Shown here piece after piece: positions 7,439 to 15,071 of a stretch of DNA of 57,815 nt (its first letter is position 1; the number at the start of each line of letters is the position of its first letter). Origin of the DNA: Oscillospiraceae bacterium (GTDB lineage: Bacteria > Bacillota > Clostridia > Oscillospirales > Oscillospiraceae); contig JAFSAP010000045.1 of NCBI GenBank assembly GCA_017440925.1, positions 1 through 57,815 of the forward strand, given 5' to 3'. A program made the translations under genes and the position numbers. The notes under the pieces were generated by a model that did not search any database, was not told the origin of the DNA, and saw nothing but the letters and a program-made list of their open reading frames with translations.

Positions 7439-7891
7439 ATGGAATTTAGAGAAATTGACAAATCAAATTATTGGGATTGTATAGCATTAACGATTGACGA
7501 AAGCCAAGAGGGGTTTGTTGCAGATAATAAGCAATCGCTGGTAGAAGCTGCTTATGAGGACGGACTTTATGTTTTGGGCATCTACCACGAAGAAACGATG
7601 GTGGGATTTTTACTGTATGATTATGACGATACTTTTCCCGGCTGGTCTTTGAGCCGTTTTATGATTGGTAAACAGTTTCAAGGAAAAGGTTACGGTAAGC
7701 AAGCAGCAATAGCATTTCTTGCGTATTTCAAGGCTAAGCACAATGCCAGCAAGCTGTATATTAGTGTATCTTTAGAAAACAAGGTTGCACGTAAAATGTA
7801 TTCTTCTATTGGATTCAAAGAAATGAAAGAAGTCGAATATACATTTTTAGGTATGCAATTTAGAGAAATTCAGATGGTCAAAGAACTGTAA
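7439..7891 (+). CDS. GNAT family N-acetyltransferase
   Basis: 150 aa acetyl-CoA-dependent acetyltransferase. The acetyl-CoA binding motif FQGKGYGKQA is near residue 80, and the C-terminal block SLENKVARKMYSSIGF with the Tyr near residue 121 is characteristic. The N-terminal half resembles spermidine acetyltransferases of the Blt type, which is only a suggestion. I start at ATG 7439, the first Met in a plausible position; an upstream GTG at 7388 overlaps the methyltransferase stop. The gene is clearly richer in A+T than its neighbours and uses different codons, consistent with recent acquisition. Confidence 0.85.
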   Translation: MEFREIDKSNYWDCIALTIDESQEGFVADNKQSLVEAAYEDGLYVLGIYHEETMVGFLLYDYDDTFPGWSLSRFMIGKQFQGKGYGKQAAIAFLAYFKAKHNASKLYISVSLENKVARKMYSSIGFKEMKEVEYTFLGMQFREIQMVKEL

Positions 7892-7986
7892 CAGACGAAC
7901 ATATTTCGCTTGGGCGAACTGGAGGCAACAGCGGGTTGCTTGTCTAACGCTTATCCCGGGTTTACAATGGTTTTGAGGTGATTTTC

Positions 7987-8751
7987 ATGGATACAAAAGA
8001 TATTATTCTGGAACTGAGAACCAAGCGGGGCCTTTCCCAGGAAGAGCTGGCTGAGAAGGTTTTTGTTACCCGGCAGGCTGTGTCCCGCTGGGAAAATGGA
8101 GATACTACGCCCAATACCGAAACCTTGAAGCTGCTGTCCAAGCTGTTCAATGTTTCCATCAATACGCTGCTGGGGTCTCCGCGGCAGCTGGTCTGCCAGT
8201 GCTGTGGAATGCCTCTGGAAGATGCCAGCATCAGCAAAGAGATGGACGGTTTCTTCAATGAGGAATACTGCAAGTGGTGCTACGCCGACGGCGAATACAT
8301 GTACCATGACATGGATGATCTGATCGAAGTCTGCGTAAACAATATGGCAAGCGATGCCTTCCCTCCGGAACAGGCCCGGGCCTATATGCGGGATCTCTTG
8401 CCAAAGCTGAATTACTGGAAAAACCAGACCAATCTGGAAGGCGCGGAAGCCTTCGCAAGCTTCAAAAAGCAGCTGATCGAGGAGATCAATGCTTTGCACA
8501 TCAATGGCATGCCGAAGCTGGAAAAGCTCAATGCCCTTGTGGGTGGATACATCAATATGGAGTATCCGCTTCCAAACGGTAAAGCCGTCACGTTCCTGGA
8601 CGACGGCGCAACTTACCTAGGCAATCAACTGGAGAGCGAACTGGAGAAGGGCCGGTGCTTCGGAATTGCTGCCAATGCAGACTTCCTTCTGGTGTGCACC
8701 TATGGAGAAAACGGCGAGAATCCGGAACTGATCGTTTACAAAAAGAGATAA
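7987..8751 (+). CDS. XRE-type HTH regulator with zinc-ribbon domain
   Basis: 254 aa. Residues 4-60 are a Cro/XRE helix-turn-helix (LSQEELAEKVFVTRQAVSRWENG). A zinc-ribbon follows with CQCCGMPL near residue 70 and CKWC near residue 95, the putative zinc-ribbon domain found after such HTH modules in Clostridia. The C-terminal 60 residues are a short unassigned domain. The start follows GAGGTG by 8 nt. It is an independent gene closed by a strong terminator. It probably senses a metal or redox signal, but this is inference. Confidence 0.85.
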   Translation: MDTKDIILELRTKRGLSQEELAEKVFVTRQAVSRWENGDTTPNTETLKLLSKLFNVSINTLLGSPRQLVCQCCGMPLEDASISKEMDGFFNEEYCKWCYADGEYMYHDMDDLIEVCVNNMASDAFPPEQARAYMRDLLPKLNYWKNQTNLEGAEAFASFKKQLIEEINALHINGMPKLEKLNALVGGYINMEYPLPNGKAVTFLDDGATYLGNQLESELEKGRCFGIAANADFLLVCTYGENGENPELIVYKKR

Positions 8752-8769
8752 CCCGATTTTAAGAAGATA

Positions 8770-8796
8770 CCCCTCCCGGTTTCGGGAGGGGTTGCT
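8770..8796. terminator. Shared terminator between convergent genes
   Basis: CCCCTCCCG (8770-8778) pairs with CGGGAGGGG (8783-8791), a 9-bp GC stem. It separates the HTH gene from the leftward DUF5131 gene. The T-tract rightward is weak (TTGCTGCTT). Confidence 0.75.
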
Positions 8797-8798
8797 GC

Positions 8799-9512
8799 TT
8801 ACTTGGCCTGGAAACAAATATTTGCTTTTCTCGCCTGGGAACACAGATCCTTCTTCTGAAGGGTATATTCTTTGCCGTCTTTGATGAAGTGGGTTCCGCA
8901 CTGACGGAATTCAAAGGACACATTTTGACGGACACACTGCTCCCGCAGGGACAGCACCCAGTCATAATACATGGGCCTTGCAAACCGGTCGGATTCGCCG
9001 CCGGCTACCACCAGTTCCACACCCGCCAAATACGGTTCCAGATCGATGGCGGAGATCATAGGCTGGCAGATAATGTTCTTGTGTTTGATAGGAAGCTGCG
9101 AGAAAATGCGCAGCCGTTCGTCGGCCCGCTTCTGGTTCTCCACAGTGCAGCCGACGATCACATTGTCCCAACCCGCTCCCCAGTCTTCCGGGATGCAGTC
9201 CATAAAACGATCGATCCGTTTGGTCAGAAACAGAAACTGTGAGTCTGTCCGCTGCCGGATCATATCCCAGCATTCACTCCGCCAAGGGTCTGCATCCGCA
9301 ATCAGAAAATCCGTGGAAAAACAGAGGTACACCAGACCGGACTTCATCTTGTATTCGCCGTTTTTCTTCCGGGCGATGGGCTTGTAAAAGTCATCCGTCC
9401 TGACGATTTTATTTGTGTCCACGCCCCGTTTGGCATCGCCCTTATGGATGTAGCAAAACTTACAGCCCTCACTGTAACGGTGACAGCCCCGCCAGGGGTT
9501 CCACATTGCCAT
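8799..9512 (-). CDS. DUF5131 (phage Gp37/Gp68-like) protein
   Basis: 237 aa. The N-terminal WNPWRGCHRYSEGCKFCY block, with cysteines C-x6-C-x2-C, is the signature of the Gp37/Gp68 family, which resembles radical-SAM proteins in its cysteine pattern. FLFLTKRIDRF and the GCTVENQKRADERL segment are also typical. The family occurs in phages and chromosomes and its reaction is not established. The ATG follows GGAGGCGG. Nothing else phage-like is nearby. Confidence 0.85.
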   Translation of the reverse strand: MAMWNPWRGCHRYSEGCKFCYIHKGDAKRGVDTNKIVRTDDFYKPIARKKNGEYKMKSGLVYLCFSTDFLIADADPWRSECWDMIRQRTDSQFLFLTKRIDRFMDCIPEDWGAGWDNVIVGCTVENQKRADERLRIFSQLPIKHKNIICQPMISAIDLEPYLAGVELVVAGGESDRFARPMYYDWVLSLREQCVRQNVSFEFRQCGTHFIKDGKEYTLQKKDLCSQARKANICFQAK

Positions 9513-9633
9513 ACGTTCCCGCCTCCTGTTTTCCTTGATTTTACCATATGCATTCAGGATTTACAAATCGTTTATGTATTTGTGTCCGGTTGGAATCTGC
9601 GGATTTCAGAAACCGCATAAGGAGGAAATCTGT

Positions 9634-9822
9634 ATGGAGAAAATCATTCCCTACAAGAAACTCTCTAAAAAAGAGAAGCGCAAGCTGAATTTAGCCAAAC
9701 GGCAGACCTGGGGTGAACTGAACCCCGTCACGAGATCGCCTGAAAACAGCAAGGCATACAGCAGAAACAAAACCCGGAATTGGAAGCGTGTGCATCACGA
9801 AACCAATTCCGGGCTGTTTTAT
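9634..9822 (+). CDS. Small basic protein with terminator inside its frame; candidate alternative ribosome-rescue factor, copy 2
   Basis: Residues 1-53 align without gaps to the product of 3281: KKLSKKEKRK, WGELNPVTR and SKAYSRNK are shared. The ATG at 9634 follows TAAGGAGG by 8 nt. A terminator at 9773-9826 lies inside the frame from about codon 47, and no stop codon precedes it; the frame stays open to 10155, overlapping the opposite-strand desulfhydrase gene, which is not credible as coding. I end the feature at the terminator. The sequence after WKR is unrelated in the two copies, implying that selection acts only up to the hairpin. Proposed role: rescue of stalled ribosomes when tmRNA is limiting. 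Confidence 0.6.
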
Positions 9823-9826
9823 TTTG
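9773..9826 (+). terminator. Intrinsic terminator within a coding frame, second copy
   Basis: CCCGGAATTGG (9773-9783) pairs perfectly with CCAATTCCGGG (9803-9813). The loop holds an inner CGTG/CACG stem, and CTGTTTTATTTTG follows. The shape (outer stem, small internal loop at the WKR codons, inner 4-bp stem) matches the hairpin at 3416-3462 although the base sequence differs. Confidence 0.85.
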
Positions 9827-9949
9827 TCAATTCATATCCTGTTCCCAGTATGCCGAAACACCAGAAAACTGGGATACTTGGCAAAGAGATGCTCGACCTC
9901 TGTGCTGCAAGTGTCCGCCAGATAGACGGCGAATGCTTGCCTTGTCATG

Positions 9950-10891
9950 TTATTCTGCTTCCCAGTCCTGGGCGAACAATCCCCCGGCGCCGCCGGTGTG
10001 GACGAACAGAACATTGTCATCGGGTTTGTAGTAACCATCCCGGGCACGGCGGATCAAGCCTGCAAAGGCTTTACCGGTATAGCAGGTATCCAGCACGATA
10101 CCCTCCAGGCGCATCATCATGGCGATGGCTTCGTTGCCCTCAACGGAGGGGATAGAATACCCAGGGCCCCACATTGCCAGAAGATCCGGCACAGGGATTT
10201 CCACCTGAACACCCAGCAGATCGGCGGCTTCCCGCATCAGCCGGGGAACGATCTCGTCAAAGGGGTCGTTGTCCACCATGGAGCACATGACCTGGGTATC
10301 CGGCAGATGGAGCTTGGCACCCAGCACGCAGCCTGCCGCGGTGCCGCCGGAGCCGCAGGCGCAGACCAGATGATCGAAGTGGACACCGGAATCGGCCACT
10401 TCCTTCATGCAGTCGATATAGCCCAGGGTCCCCAGGGCATTGGAGCCGCCGCAAGGAATCTTGTAGACCTTCCGGCCCAGTTCCTGGCCGATCCGGTCCA
10501 TTTCCGCATAAATGTCGTCGTAGCTGTCCGTATCCATATACCGGACCTCCACACCCATCAGATGGTTCAGAATCTGGTTGCCCTTCCGTGCGGTGACACC
10601 CCGCTTTTTCAGAACCAGGATGCAGTCCAAACCCATCCGCAGAGCGCAGGCCGCGGTCAGCATGGCATGATTGCTCTGGGCCGCGCCGGTGGTCATGACC
10701 AGGTCGTAGCCCTTTGCCTTGGCATCATGGAGCAGATATTCCAGTTTTCTGACCTTGTTGCCGCCCAGGGCAACACCGCACAGGTCGTCCCGCTTGATCC
10801 AGACGTTGGTGCCCAGTTCCCGGCTGATACCCGGCAGCCGGTACATGGGGGTAGGAAACAGTCCCAGGGGTTCTTTTTCAAAATGATGCAT
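9950..10891 (-). CDS. PLP-dependent D-cysteine desulfhydrase-type enzyme (ACC deaminase family)
   Basis: 313 aa fold-type II PLP enzyme. The LGGNKVRKLEYLL block near residue 47 carries the PLP lysine, TTGAAQSNHA near residue 73 binds substrate, and the ACGSGGTAAG loop near residue 190 binds the PLP phosphate. This pattern is shared by D-cysteine desulfhydrase (D-Cys to pyruvate, H2S and NH3) and ACC deaminase. The length and KIPCGGSNALG block favour the first. I start at ATG 10891, 8 nt after GGAAAGGA. Its leftward promoter is at 10956-10984. Confidence 0.8.
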   Translation of the reverse strand: MHHFEKEPLGLFPTPMYRLPGISRELGTNVWIKRDDLCGVALGGNKVRKLEYLLHDAKAKGYDLVMTTGAAQSNHAMLTAACALRMGLDCILVLKKRGVTARKGNQILNHLMGVEVRYMDTDSYDDIYAEMDRIGQELGRKVYKIPCGGSNALGTLGYIDCMKEVADSGVHFDHLVCACGSGGTAAGCVLGAKLHLPDTQVMCSMVDNDPFDEIVPRLMREAADLLGVQVEIPVPDLLAMWGPGYSIPSVEGNEAIAMMMRLEGIVLDTCYTGKAFAGLIRRARDGYYKPDDNVLFVHTGGAGGLFAQDWEAE

Positions 10892-10955
10892 AATCATCTT
10901 CCTTTCCGTTCCAGGGAGTTGTGGCCATTTCTGTTGTTGAGATAACACTTTTTTT

Positions 10956-10984
10956 ATTTTACCTTCTCTTTGATGAATTGTAAA
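10956..10984 (-). promoter_or_regulatory. Promoter of the desulfhydrase gene
   Basis: Reading leftward: TTTACA (10984-10979), 17-nt spacer, TAAAAT (10961-10956). Confidence 0.6.
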
Positions 10985-11109
10985 TAACCTTGTTGCAGGC
11001 CTGGGACAGGCAATGCTGGTTTTGAAACACCTGAGGGCAGGAAGATCATACTGTACAAAGCTTCCGGAAATGTGATATACTGATATCAAAGAAGGAAGGC
11101 GGTGAGAGT

Positions 11110-12147
11110 ATGCCCTTTGAGATCGTGAGAAATGATATTACCAAAATGACGGTGGATGCCATTGTCAACTCTGCAAATCCCCGGCCCATTGTCGGACTGG
11201 GCACAGATTCCAGTATCCACGAAAAGGCTGGGCCGAAACTGCTTCTGGCCCGTAAGAAGATCGGAGCGATTCCTGTGGGACAGGCGGCCATTACCCGGGC
11301 TTTCCTGCTGCGGGCAAAGTATGTCATCCATACGGTTGGCCCGGTGTGGGACGGCGGCAGCTACGGGGAGGAAGCCCTGCTTCGCAGCTGCTATGACCAG
11401 TCTCTGAAGCTGGCATTGGAGCATGGCTGCAAGTCCATTGCTTTTCCACTGATCGCCACAAATAATTACGGCTTCCCGAAAGACAAGGCGCTGCAGATCG
11501 CCATTTCTGCTTTCAGCGAATTTCTGCTGGAACAGGAAATGATGATCTATCTGGTGGTGTTTGACCGGGGTGCTTACCAGATGTCTGAAAAGCTGGTGAG
11601 CAGCATCGCCAGCTACATAGACGACCACTATGTGGAAGCCTGGGAGACGGCCGTATATGGCGGGGCAAATGAATACCGCCAGCAGTGCGACCGCCGCCGC
11701 AACGACCTGAATCTTTACAGAAAAAGTTCAGCGCCAGAGAATACGATGCCCTGTGCCCCATGTCCTGCGCCTATGGCAGCATCACTGCCGGATTTTCTGA
11801 AGCAGGCAGACGCCGGCTTCACGGAAACGCTGCTGAAGCTTATCGACAGGACGGGTAAAAAGGATTCGGAAATCTACAAGAAGGCCTGCCTCTCCAAGCA
11901 GCACTTCTCCAAGATCCGGAACAACCCCAATTACAAGCCCAGTAAGGCTACGGCCATCGCACTGGCGCTGGCATTGGAACTGGATCTGGAGGCGACGAAG
12001 GATCTGATCGGCCGGGCAGGCTATGCCCTTAGCAACAGCAGTAAGTTCGATCTGATTATCCGCTATTTCATTGAGCAGGGAAATTACAACGTGGTGGAGA
12101 TCAACATGGCGCTGTATGAGTTTGACCAGAGTTTGTTGGGTACATAA
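11110..12147 (+). CDS. Macro domain protein with C-terminal helical (HTH-like) domain
   Basis: 345 aa. Residues 1-175 are a macro domain, which binds or hydrolyses ADP-ribose and its derivatives: the ITKMTVDAIVNSAN start, the Gly-rich IVGLGTDSSIH loop, and the IAFPLIATNNYGFP block. The loop differs from the usual GGGGVDGAIH. Residues about 225-345 form a second domain (SEIYKKACLSKQHFSKIR, then ALALALELDLEATKDLIGRAGY) that looks like an XRE-type HTH variant known fused to macro domains in Firmicutes. The ATG follows AAGGCGGTGAG. It heads a cluster that ends with an ADP-ribosylglycohydrolase. Confidence 0.85.
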   Translation: MPFEIVRNDITKMTVDAIVNSANPRPIVGLGTDSSIHEKAGPKLLLARKKIGAIPVGQAAITRAFLLRAKYVIHTVGPVWDGGSYGEEALLRSCYDQSLKLALEHGCKSIAFPLIATNNYGFPKDKALQIAISAFSEFLLEQEMMIYLVVFDRGAYQMSEKLVSSIASYIDDHYVEAWETAVYGGANEYRQQCDRRRNDLNLYRKSSAPENTMPCAPCPAPMAASLPDFLKQADAGFTETLLKLIDRTGKKDSEIYKKACLSKQHFSKIRNNPNYKPSKATAIALALALELDLEATKDLIGRAGYALSNSSKFDLIIRYFIEQGNYNVVEINMALYEFDQSLLGT

Positions 12148-12159
12148 GGAGAGAGAACT

Positions 12160-12573
12160 ATGTGGATGCTTTTGGCAATTTTGTCTGCATTTTTTGCGGC
12201 GCTGACCTCGATTCTGGCGAAAATCGGTATTGAGGGAGTAAACTCCAATCTTGCTACAGCCATTCGTACATGTGTTGTGCTGTTGATGGCCTGGGGAATG
12301 GTGTTTCTGACCGATACCCAGGGCGGTATTGACAGCATTTCCCGGAAAAGCTGGATTTTTCTGATTTTGTCCGGACTGGCTACCGGCGCTTCCTGGATCT
12401 GCTACTACAAGGCGCTTCAGTTGGGAGAAGCTTCCAAGGTGGTTCCCATTGATAAATTGAGCGTTGTGATTACGTTGGTTCTGGCTTTCGTATTTCTTCA
12501 TGAAAAGGTGAATGCAAAGTCCATCGTTGGCTGCGTGCTGATTACGGTGGGAACCCTTCTGATGGTGCTTTGA
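12160..12573 (+). CDS. EamA family half-size transporter
   Basis: 137 aa with five hydrophobic segments, one EamA repeat of the drug/metabolite transporter superfamily. Full members have two repeats, so this type is expected to work as a dimer. The GASWICYYKALQLGEASKVVPIDKLS segment is the family signature. It starts 12 nt after the macro-domain gene with AAGGAG upstream, suggesting one operon. Substrate unknown. Confidence 0.85.
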   Translation: MWMLLAILSAFFAALTSILAKIGIEGVNSNLATAIRTCVVLLMAWGMVFLTDTQGGIDSISRKSWIFLILSGLATGASWICYYKALQLGEASKVVPIDKLSVVITLVLAFVFLHEKVNAKSIVGCVLITVGTLLMVL

Positions 12574-12663
12574 AAAGTCCCCTGACAGTTGACCAAATAG
12601 CAGAAAAAATCTCCTATACTATGGATGTAAGTAAAAAACACCACATTATGGGAGGTAACGATT

Positions 12664-13311
12664 ATGAAAAAGAATCTGACAGAGCTGGTATTTATCCTGG
12701 ACCGCAGCGGCTCCATGGCAGGACTGGAGAAGGACACCATCGGCGGCTTCAATGCCATGATCGAAAAGCAAAAGAGCGAAGCAGGCGAAGCCTATATTTC
12801 CACGGTCCTCTTCGATAACTGTTCCGAGGTCATTCATGACCGGGTGGCGCTGAATGCCGTTCCCAAGCTGACGGAAAAGGAATATTATGTCCGTGGCTGC
12901 ACTGCCCTGCTGGATGCGGTTGGCGGCGCCATCCACCACATCGGCAATGTTCATAAGTATGCCCGGGAGGAAGACCGCCCCGAAAAGACCCTGTTCGTCA
13001 TTACCACAGACGGCATGGAAAACGCCAGCCGACACTATACTTACGACAAGGTCAAGGAAATGATCACCCGGCAGAAAGAAAAGCACGGTTGGGAGTTCCT
13101 GTTCCTGGGTGCCAATATTGATGCGGCCCGGGAAGCTGCCCGGTTCGGCATTGCTGCAGACCGCGCTGCCAACTACCATGCCGATGCTGTGGGCACCGGC
13201 GTGATCTATGAAACGGTCAGCGAGACAGTCTGCAATTTCCGGGCTTCCCGCCCTATGGCTGCGGGCTGGAAGAAACGCATCGACGAAGATTTTAAGAAGA
13301 GAGGTAGATAA
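12664..13311 (+). CDS. VWA domain protein (TerY-like)
   Basis: 215 aa single von Willebrand A domain. The metal-ion-dependent adhesion site is complete: DRSGSM at residues 14-19, a Thr in GCTALLD near residue 79 and TTDGMEN near residue 116. There is no signal peptide, so it is intracellular. It is followed 1 nt later by the ADP-ribosylglycohydrolase gene, which implies linked expression. Cytoplasmic VWA proteins of this size occur in stress and chaperone-like systems such as tellurite resistance; the partner here is unknown. Confidence 0.85.
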   Translation: MKKNLTELVFILDRSGSMAGLEKDTIGGFNAMIEKQKSEAGEAYISTVLFDNCSEVIHDRVALNAVPKLTEKEYYVRGCTALLDAVGGAIHHIGNVHKYAREEDRPEKTLFVITTDGMENASRHYTYDKVKEMITRQKEKHGWEFLFLGANIDAAREAARFGIAADRAANYHADAVGTGVIYETVSETVCNFRASRPMAAGWKKRIDEDFKKRGR

Positions 13312-13312
13312 T

Positions 13313-14116
13313 ATGTATGGAGCAATCTTAGGTGATATCATCGGCAGCCCCTATGAATTCGACCGGGGCGGCAAGACCAAGGATTTTCCTTTGTTCTCCG
13401 AACGCTCTGAATTTACAGATGATACGGTGATGACCATTGCGGTGGCAGATGCCTTTCTGCCGGTTCAGCCGGAAATGGAGGATGACACTATCCGTCAGCG
13501 GGTGGTTATGAAGATGCAGAAATACGGCCACCTGTATCCCCATGCCGGTTATGGCAGTCGGTTTCGCCATTGGCTGCGGGAGCGACAGCCCCAGCCCTAC
13601 AACAGCTGGGGCAACGGCTCTGCCATGCGGGTCTCGGCGGTTGGCTGGCTGTTTGGTGATCTGGAAATTGTGCGCCGGATGGCGAGGCTCTCTGCGGACG
13701 TAACCCATGACCATCCCGAAGGCATCAAGGGCGCGGAAGCCGCCGCCGCTGCCATCTTTCTGGCCCGCACCGGCAGCACCAAGGCGGAAATCAAGGCTTA
13801 CATCGAAGGGAATTTTCATTACGATCTCAGCCGCACCTGCGATGAGATCCGCCCGGACTATTGCCACGTAGAATCCTGCCAGGAGACTGTCCCGGAAGCC
13901 ATCACCGCATTTCTGGAAGGGGAGTCTTTCGAGGATGTGATCCGCACAGCGGTATCCCTGGGCGGTGACTGCGATACGCTGACCTGCATTGCAGGCAGCA
14001 TGGCGGAAGCCTTCTATGGTGTTCCGGAAGAACTGAAGGCGGAGTGCCGGAAGAGACTGCCGGGGGATTTGCTGGAGGTTTTGCAGCAGTTTGATGGACA
14101 GGTATTTTCGGTATAA
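13313..14116 (+). CDS. ADP-ribosylglycohydrolase family protein (DraG-like)
   Basis: 267 aa. GAILGDIIGSPYEF opens the fold. FTDDTVMT near residue 35 and the C-terminal GGDCDTLTCIAG near residue 222 supply the dinuclear Mg ligands of ADP-ribosyl hydrolases. WGNGSAMRV is also a family block. These enzymes remove ADP-ribose from protein or small-molecule targets. The ATG lies 1 nt after the VWA stop, with GAGGTAG as ribosome site inside the VWA gene. With the macro protein at 11110 it makes an ADP-ribose handling cluster. Confidence 0.88.
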   Translation: MYGAILGDIIGSPYEFDRGGKTKDFPLFSERSEFTDDTVMTIAVADAFLPVQPEMEDDTIRQRVVMKMQKYGHLYPHAGYGSRFRHWLRERQPQPYNSWGNGSAMRVSAVGWLFGDLEIVRRMARLSADVTHDHPEGIKGAEAAAAAIFLARTGSTKAEIKAYIEGNFHYDLSRTCDEIRPDYCHVESCQETVPEAITAFLEGESFEDVIRTAVSLGGDCDTLTCIAGSMAEAFYGVPEELKAECRKRLPGDLLEVLQQFDGQVFSV

Positions 14117-14121
14117 CGGAT

Positions 14122-14159
14122 AGGCCGGATGGATCTGAAAGGATGCATCCGGCCTGTTT
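14122..14159 (+). terminator. Intrinsic terminator after the ADP-ribosylglycohydrolase gene
   Basis: AGGCCGGATG (14122-14131) pairs with CATCCGGCCT (14146-14155); GTTTG follows. The T-tract is short. Confidence 0.65.
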
Positions 14160-14248
14160 GCGGCATAAAACAGGATATCTTTCTATTTACTTTTTGCCTG
14201 CTGGGTACTAAAATAATAGCAAATATCAGGAAAGAAGAGGGAGTTGCC

Positions 14249-14959
14249 ATGACCTTAGAGGAAATGATCTATCACCGCAGATCCTGCCGCAGTTTCACAA
14301 ACCATCCGGTAGAGGATGCTCTGTTGGAAAAAATAGCAGCCTTTGCGCCCAAACCGCTCTATCCGGAAATCAAAGTTCATATGGAGATCGTCAGCCGGGA
14401 CAAGGTGAAGTGTATCTGCCCCTGGACAACACCCCAGCTGATCACCGTTTATTCTGAGGAAGCGCCGGGATATTTGGAAAATATCGGCTTTCTGTTTCAG
14501 CAAATGGACCTGTATCTGCAGATGTTGGGGCTGGGGGTCTGCTGGCTTGGCATGGGCAGGATGAATCCCAAAACCACCCGGGAGATTGCGGGGATGAAAT
14601 TTGTTATCATGCTGGCGTTCGGCTACCCCAAGGGGGATCCGCTGCGCCGGAACGGAAAGGATTTCAGACGCAGATCCATGGAGCAAATTACCGATCAGGC
14701 TGATCCCAGGCTGGAGCCTGCCCGTCTGGCACCTTCTGCCGTGAACAGCCAGCCCTGGTACTTTACCCATGCGGGGGATACCATTCATGTCCATTGCAGC
14801 AGAAAAGGCTCGCCGCTGGATGCAGGCATTGCTCTGGCCCACCTGTATGTGGCAAATATGGAGACCTTCCAATTTTTTAAGGCCGGAAATGTGGCCGGGG
14901 TTCCGGGTCACAGCTACATTGGAAGCTGCAGGATCGAACCAAAAACGGAAGAAAATTGA
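14249..14959 (+). CDS. Nitroreductase family protein (TM1586-type)
   Basis: 236 aa. HRRSCRSF near residue 8 is the FMN-binding start of the nitroreductase fold. LQMLGLGVCWLGMGRMNPK and LAPSAVNSQPWYF resemble the two-repeat putative TM nitroreductase family rather than the short NfsB type. The ATG follows GAGGGAG. An open frame extends further upstream but has no ribosome site. Expected to be a soluble flavoprotein; substrate unknown. Confidence 0.8.
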   Translation: MTLEEMIYHRRSCRSFTNHPVEDALLEKIAAFAPKPLYPEIKVHMEIVSRDKVKCICPWTTPQLITVYSEEAPGYLENIGFLFQQMDLYLQMLGLGVCWLGMGRMNPKTTREIAGMKFVIMLAFGYPKGDPLRRNGKDFRRRSMEQITDQADPRLEPARLAPSAVNSQPWYFTHAGDTIHVHCSRKGSPLDAGIALAHLYVANMETFQFFKAGNVAGVPGHSYIGSCRIEPKTEEN

Positions 14960-14968
14960 GACAACTTA

Positions 14969-14998
14969 TAGACAAATGACCGCCCGATATGGTATGAT
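14969..14998 (+). promoter_or_regulatory. Promoter overlapping the terminator before the acyltransferase gene
   Basis: TAGACA (14969-14974), 18-nt spacer, TATGAT (14993-14998). The -10 lies in the loop of the terminator hairpin 14980-15013, so one DNA segment both ends the nitroreductase transcript and starts the next. Confidence 0.5.
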
Positions 14999-15020
14999 AC
15001 ACATATCGGGCGGCCTTTTT
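14980..15020 (+). terminator. Intrinsic terminator after the nitroreductase gene
   Basis: CCGCCCGATAT (14980-14990) pairs perfectly with ATATCGGGCGG (15003-15013), followed by CCTTTTT. Confidence 0.85.
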
Positions 15021-15071
15021 GGCTGCTTTTTTGCTAGAGAAAGAAGACCGACAGGGAAGGAAAAGAGAGAT

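Noticed and set aside
8799..9512. DUF5131 gene as a sign of a prophage
   Set aside because: No integrase, capsid, tail or lysis genes and no attachment-site repeats are nearby; the family also occurs on chromosomes.
9823..10155. Continuation of the small basic protein frame
   Set aside because: It lies after an intrinsic terminator, overlaps the desulfhydrase gene on the other strand, and has no similarity to the paralog.
14769..15071. Upstream extension of the acyltransferase frame
   Set aside because: The extension overlaps the nitroreductase gene and crosses a strong terminator and a promoter; the ATG at 15072 has the ribosome site.
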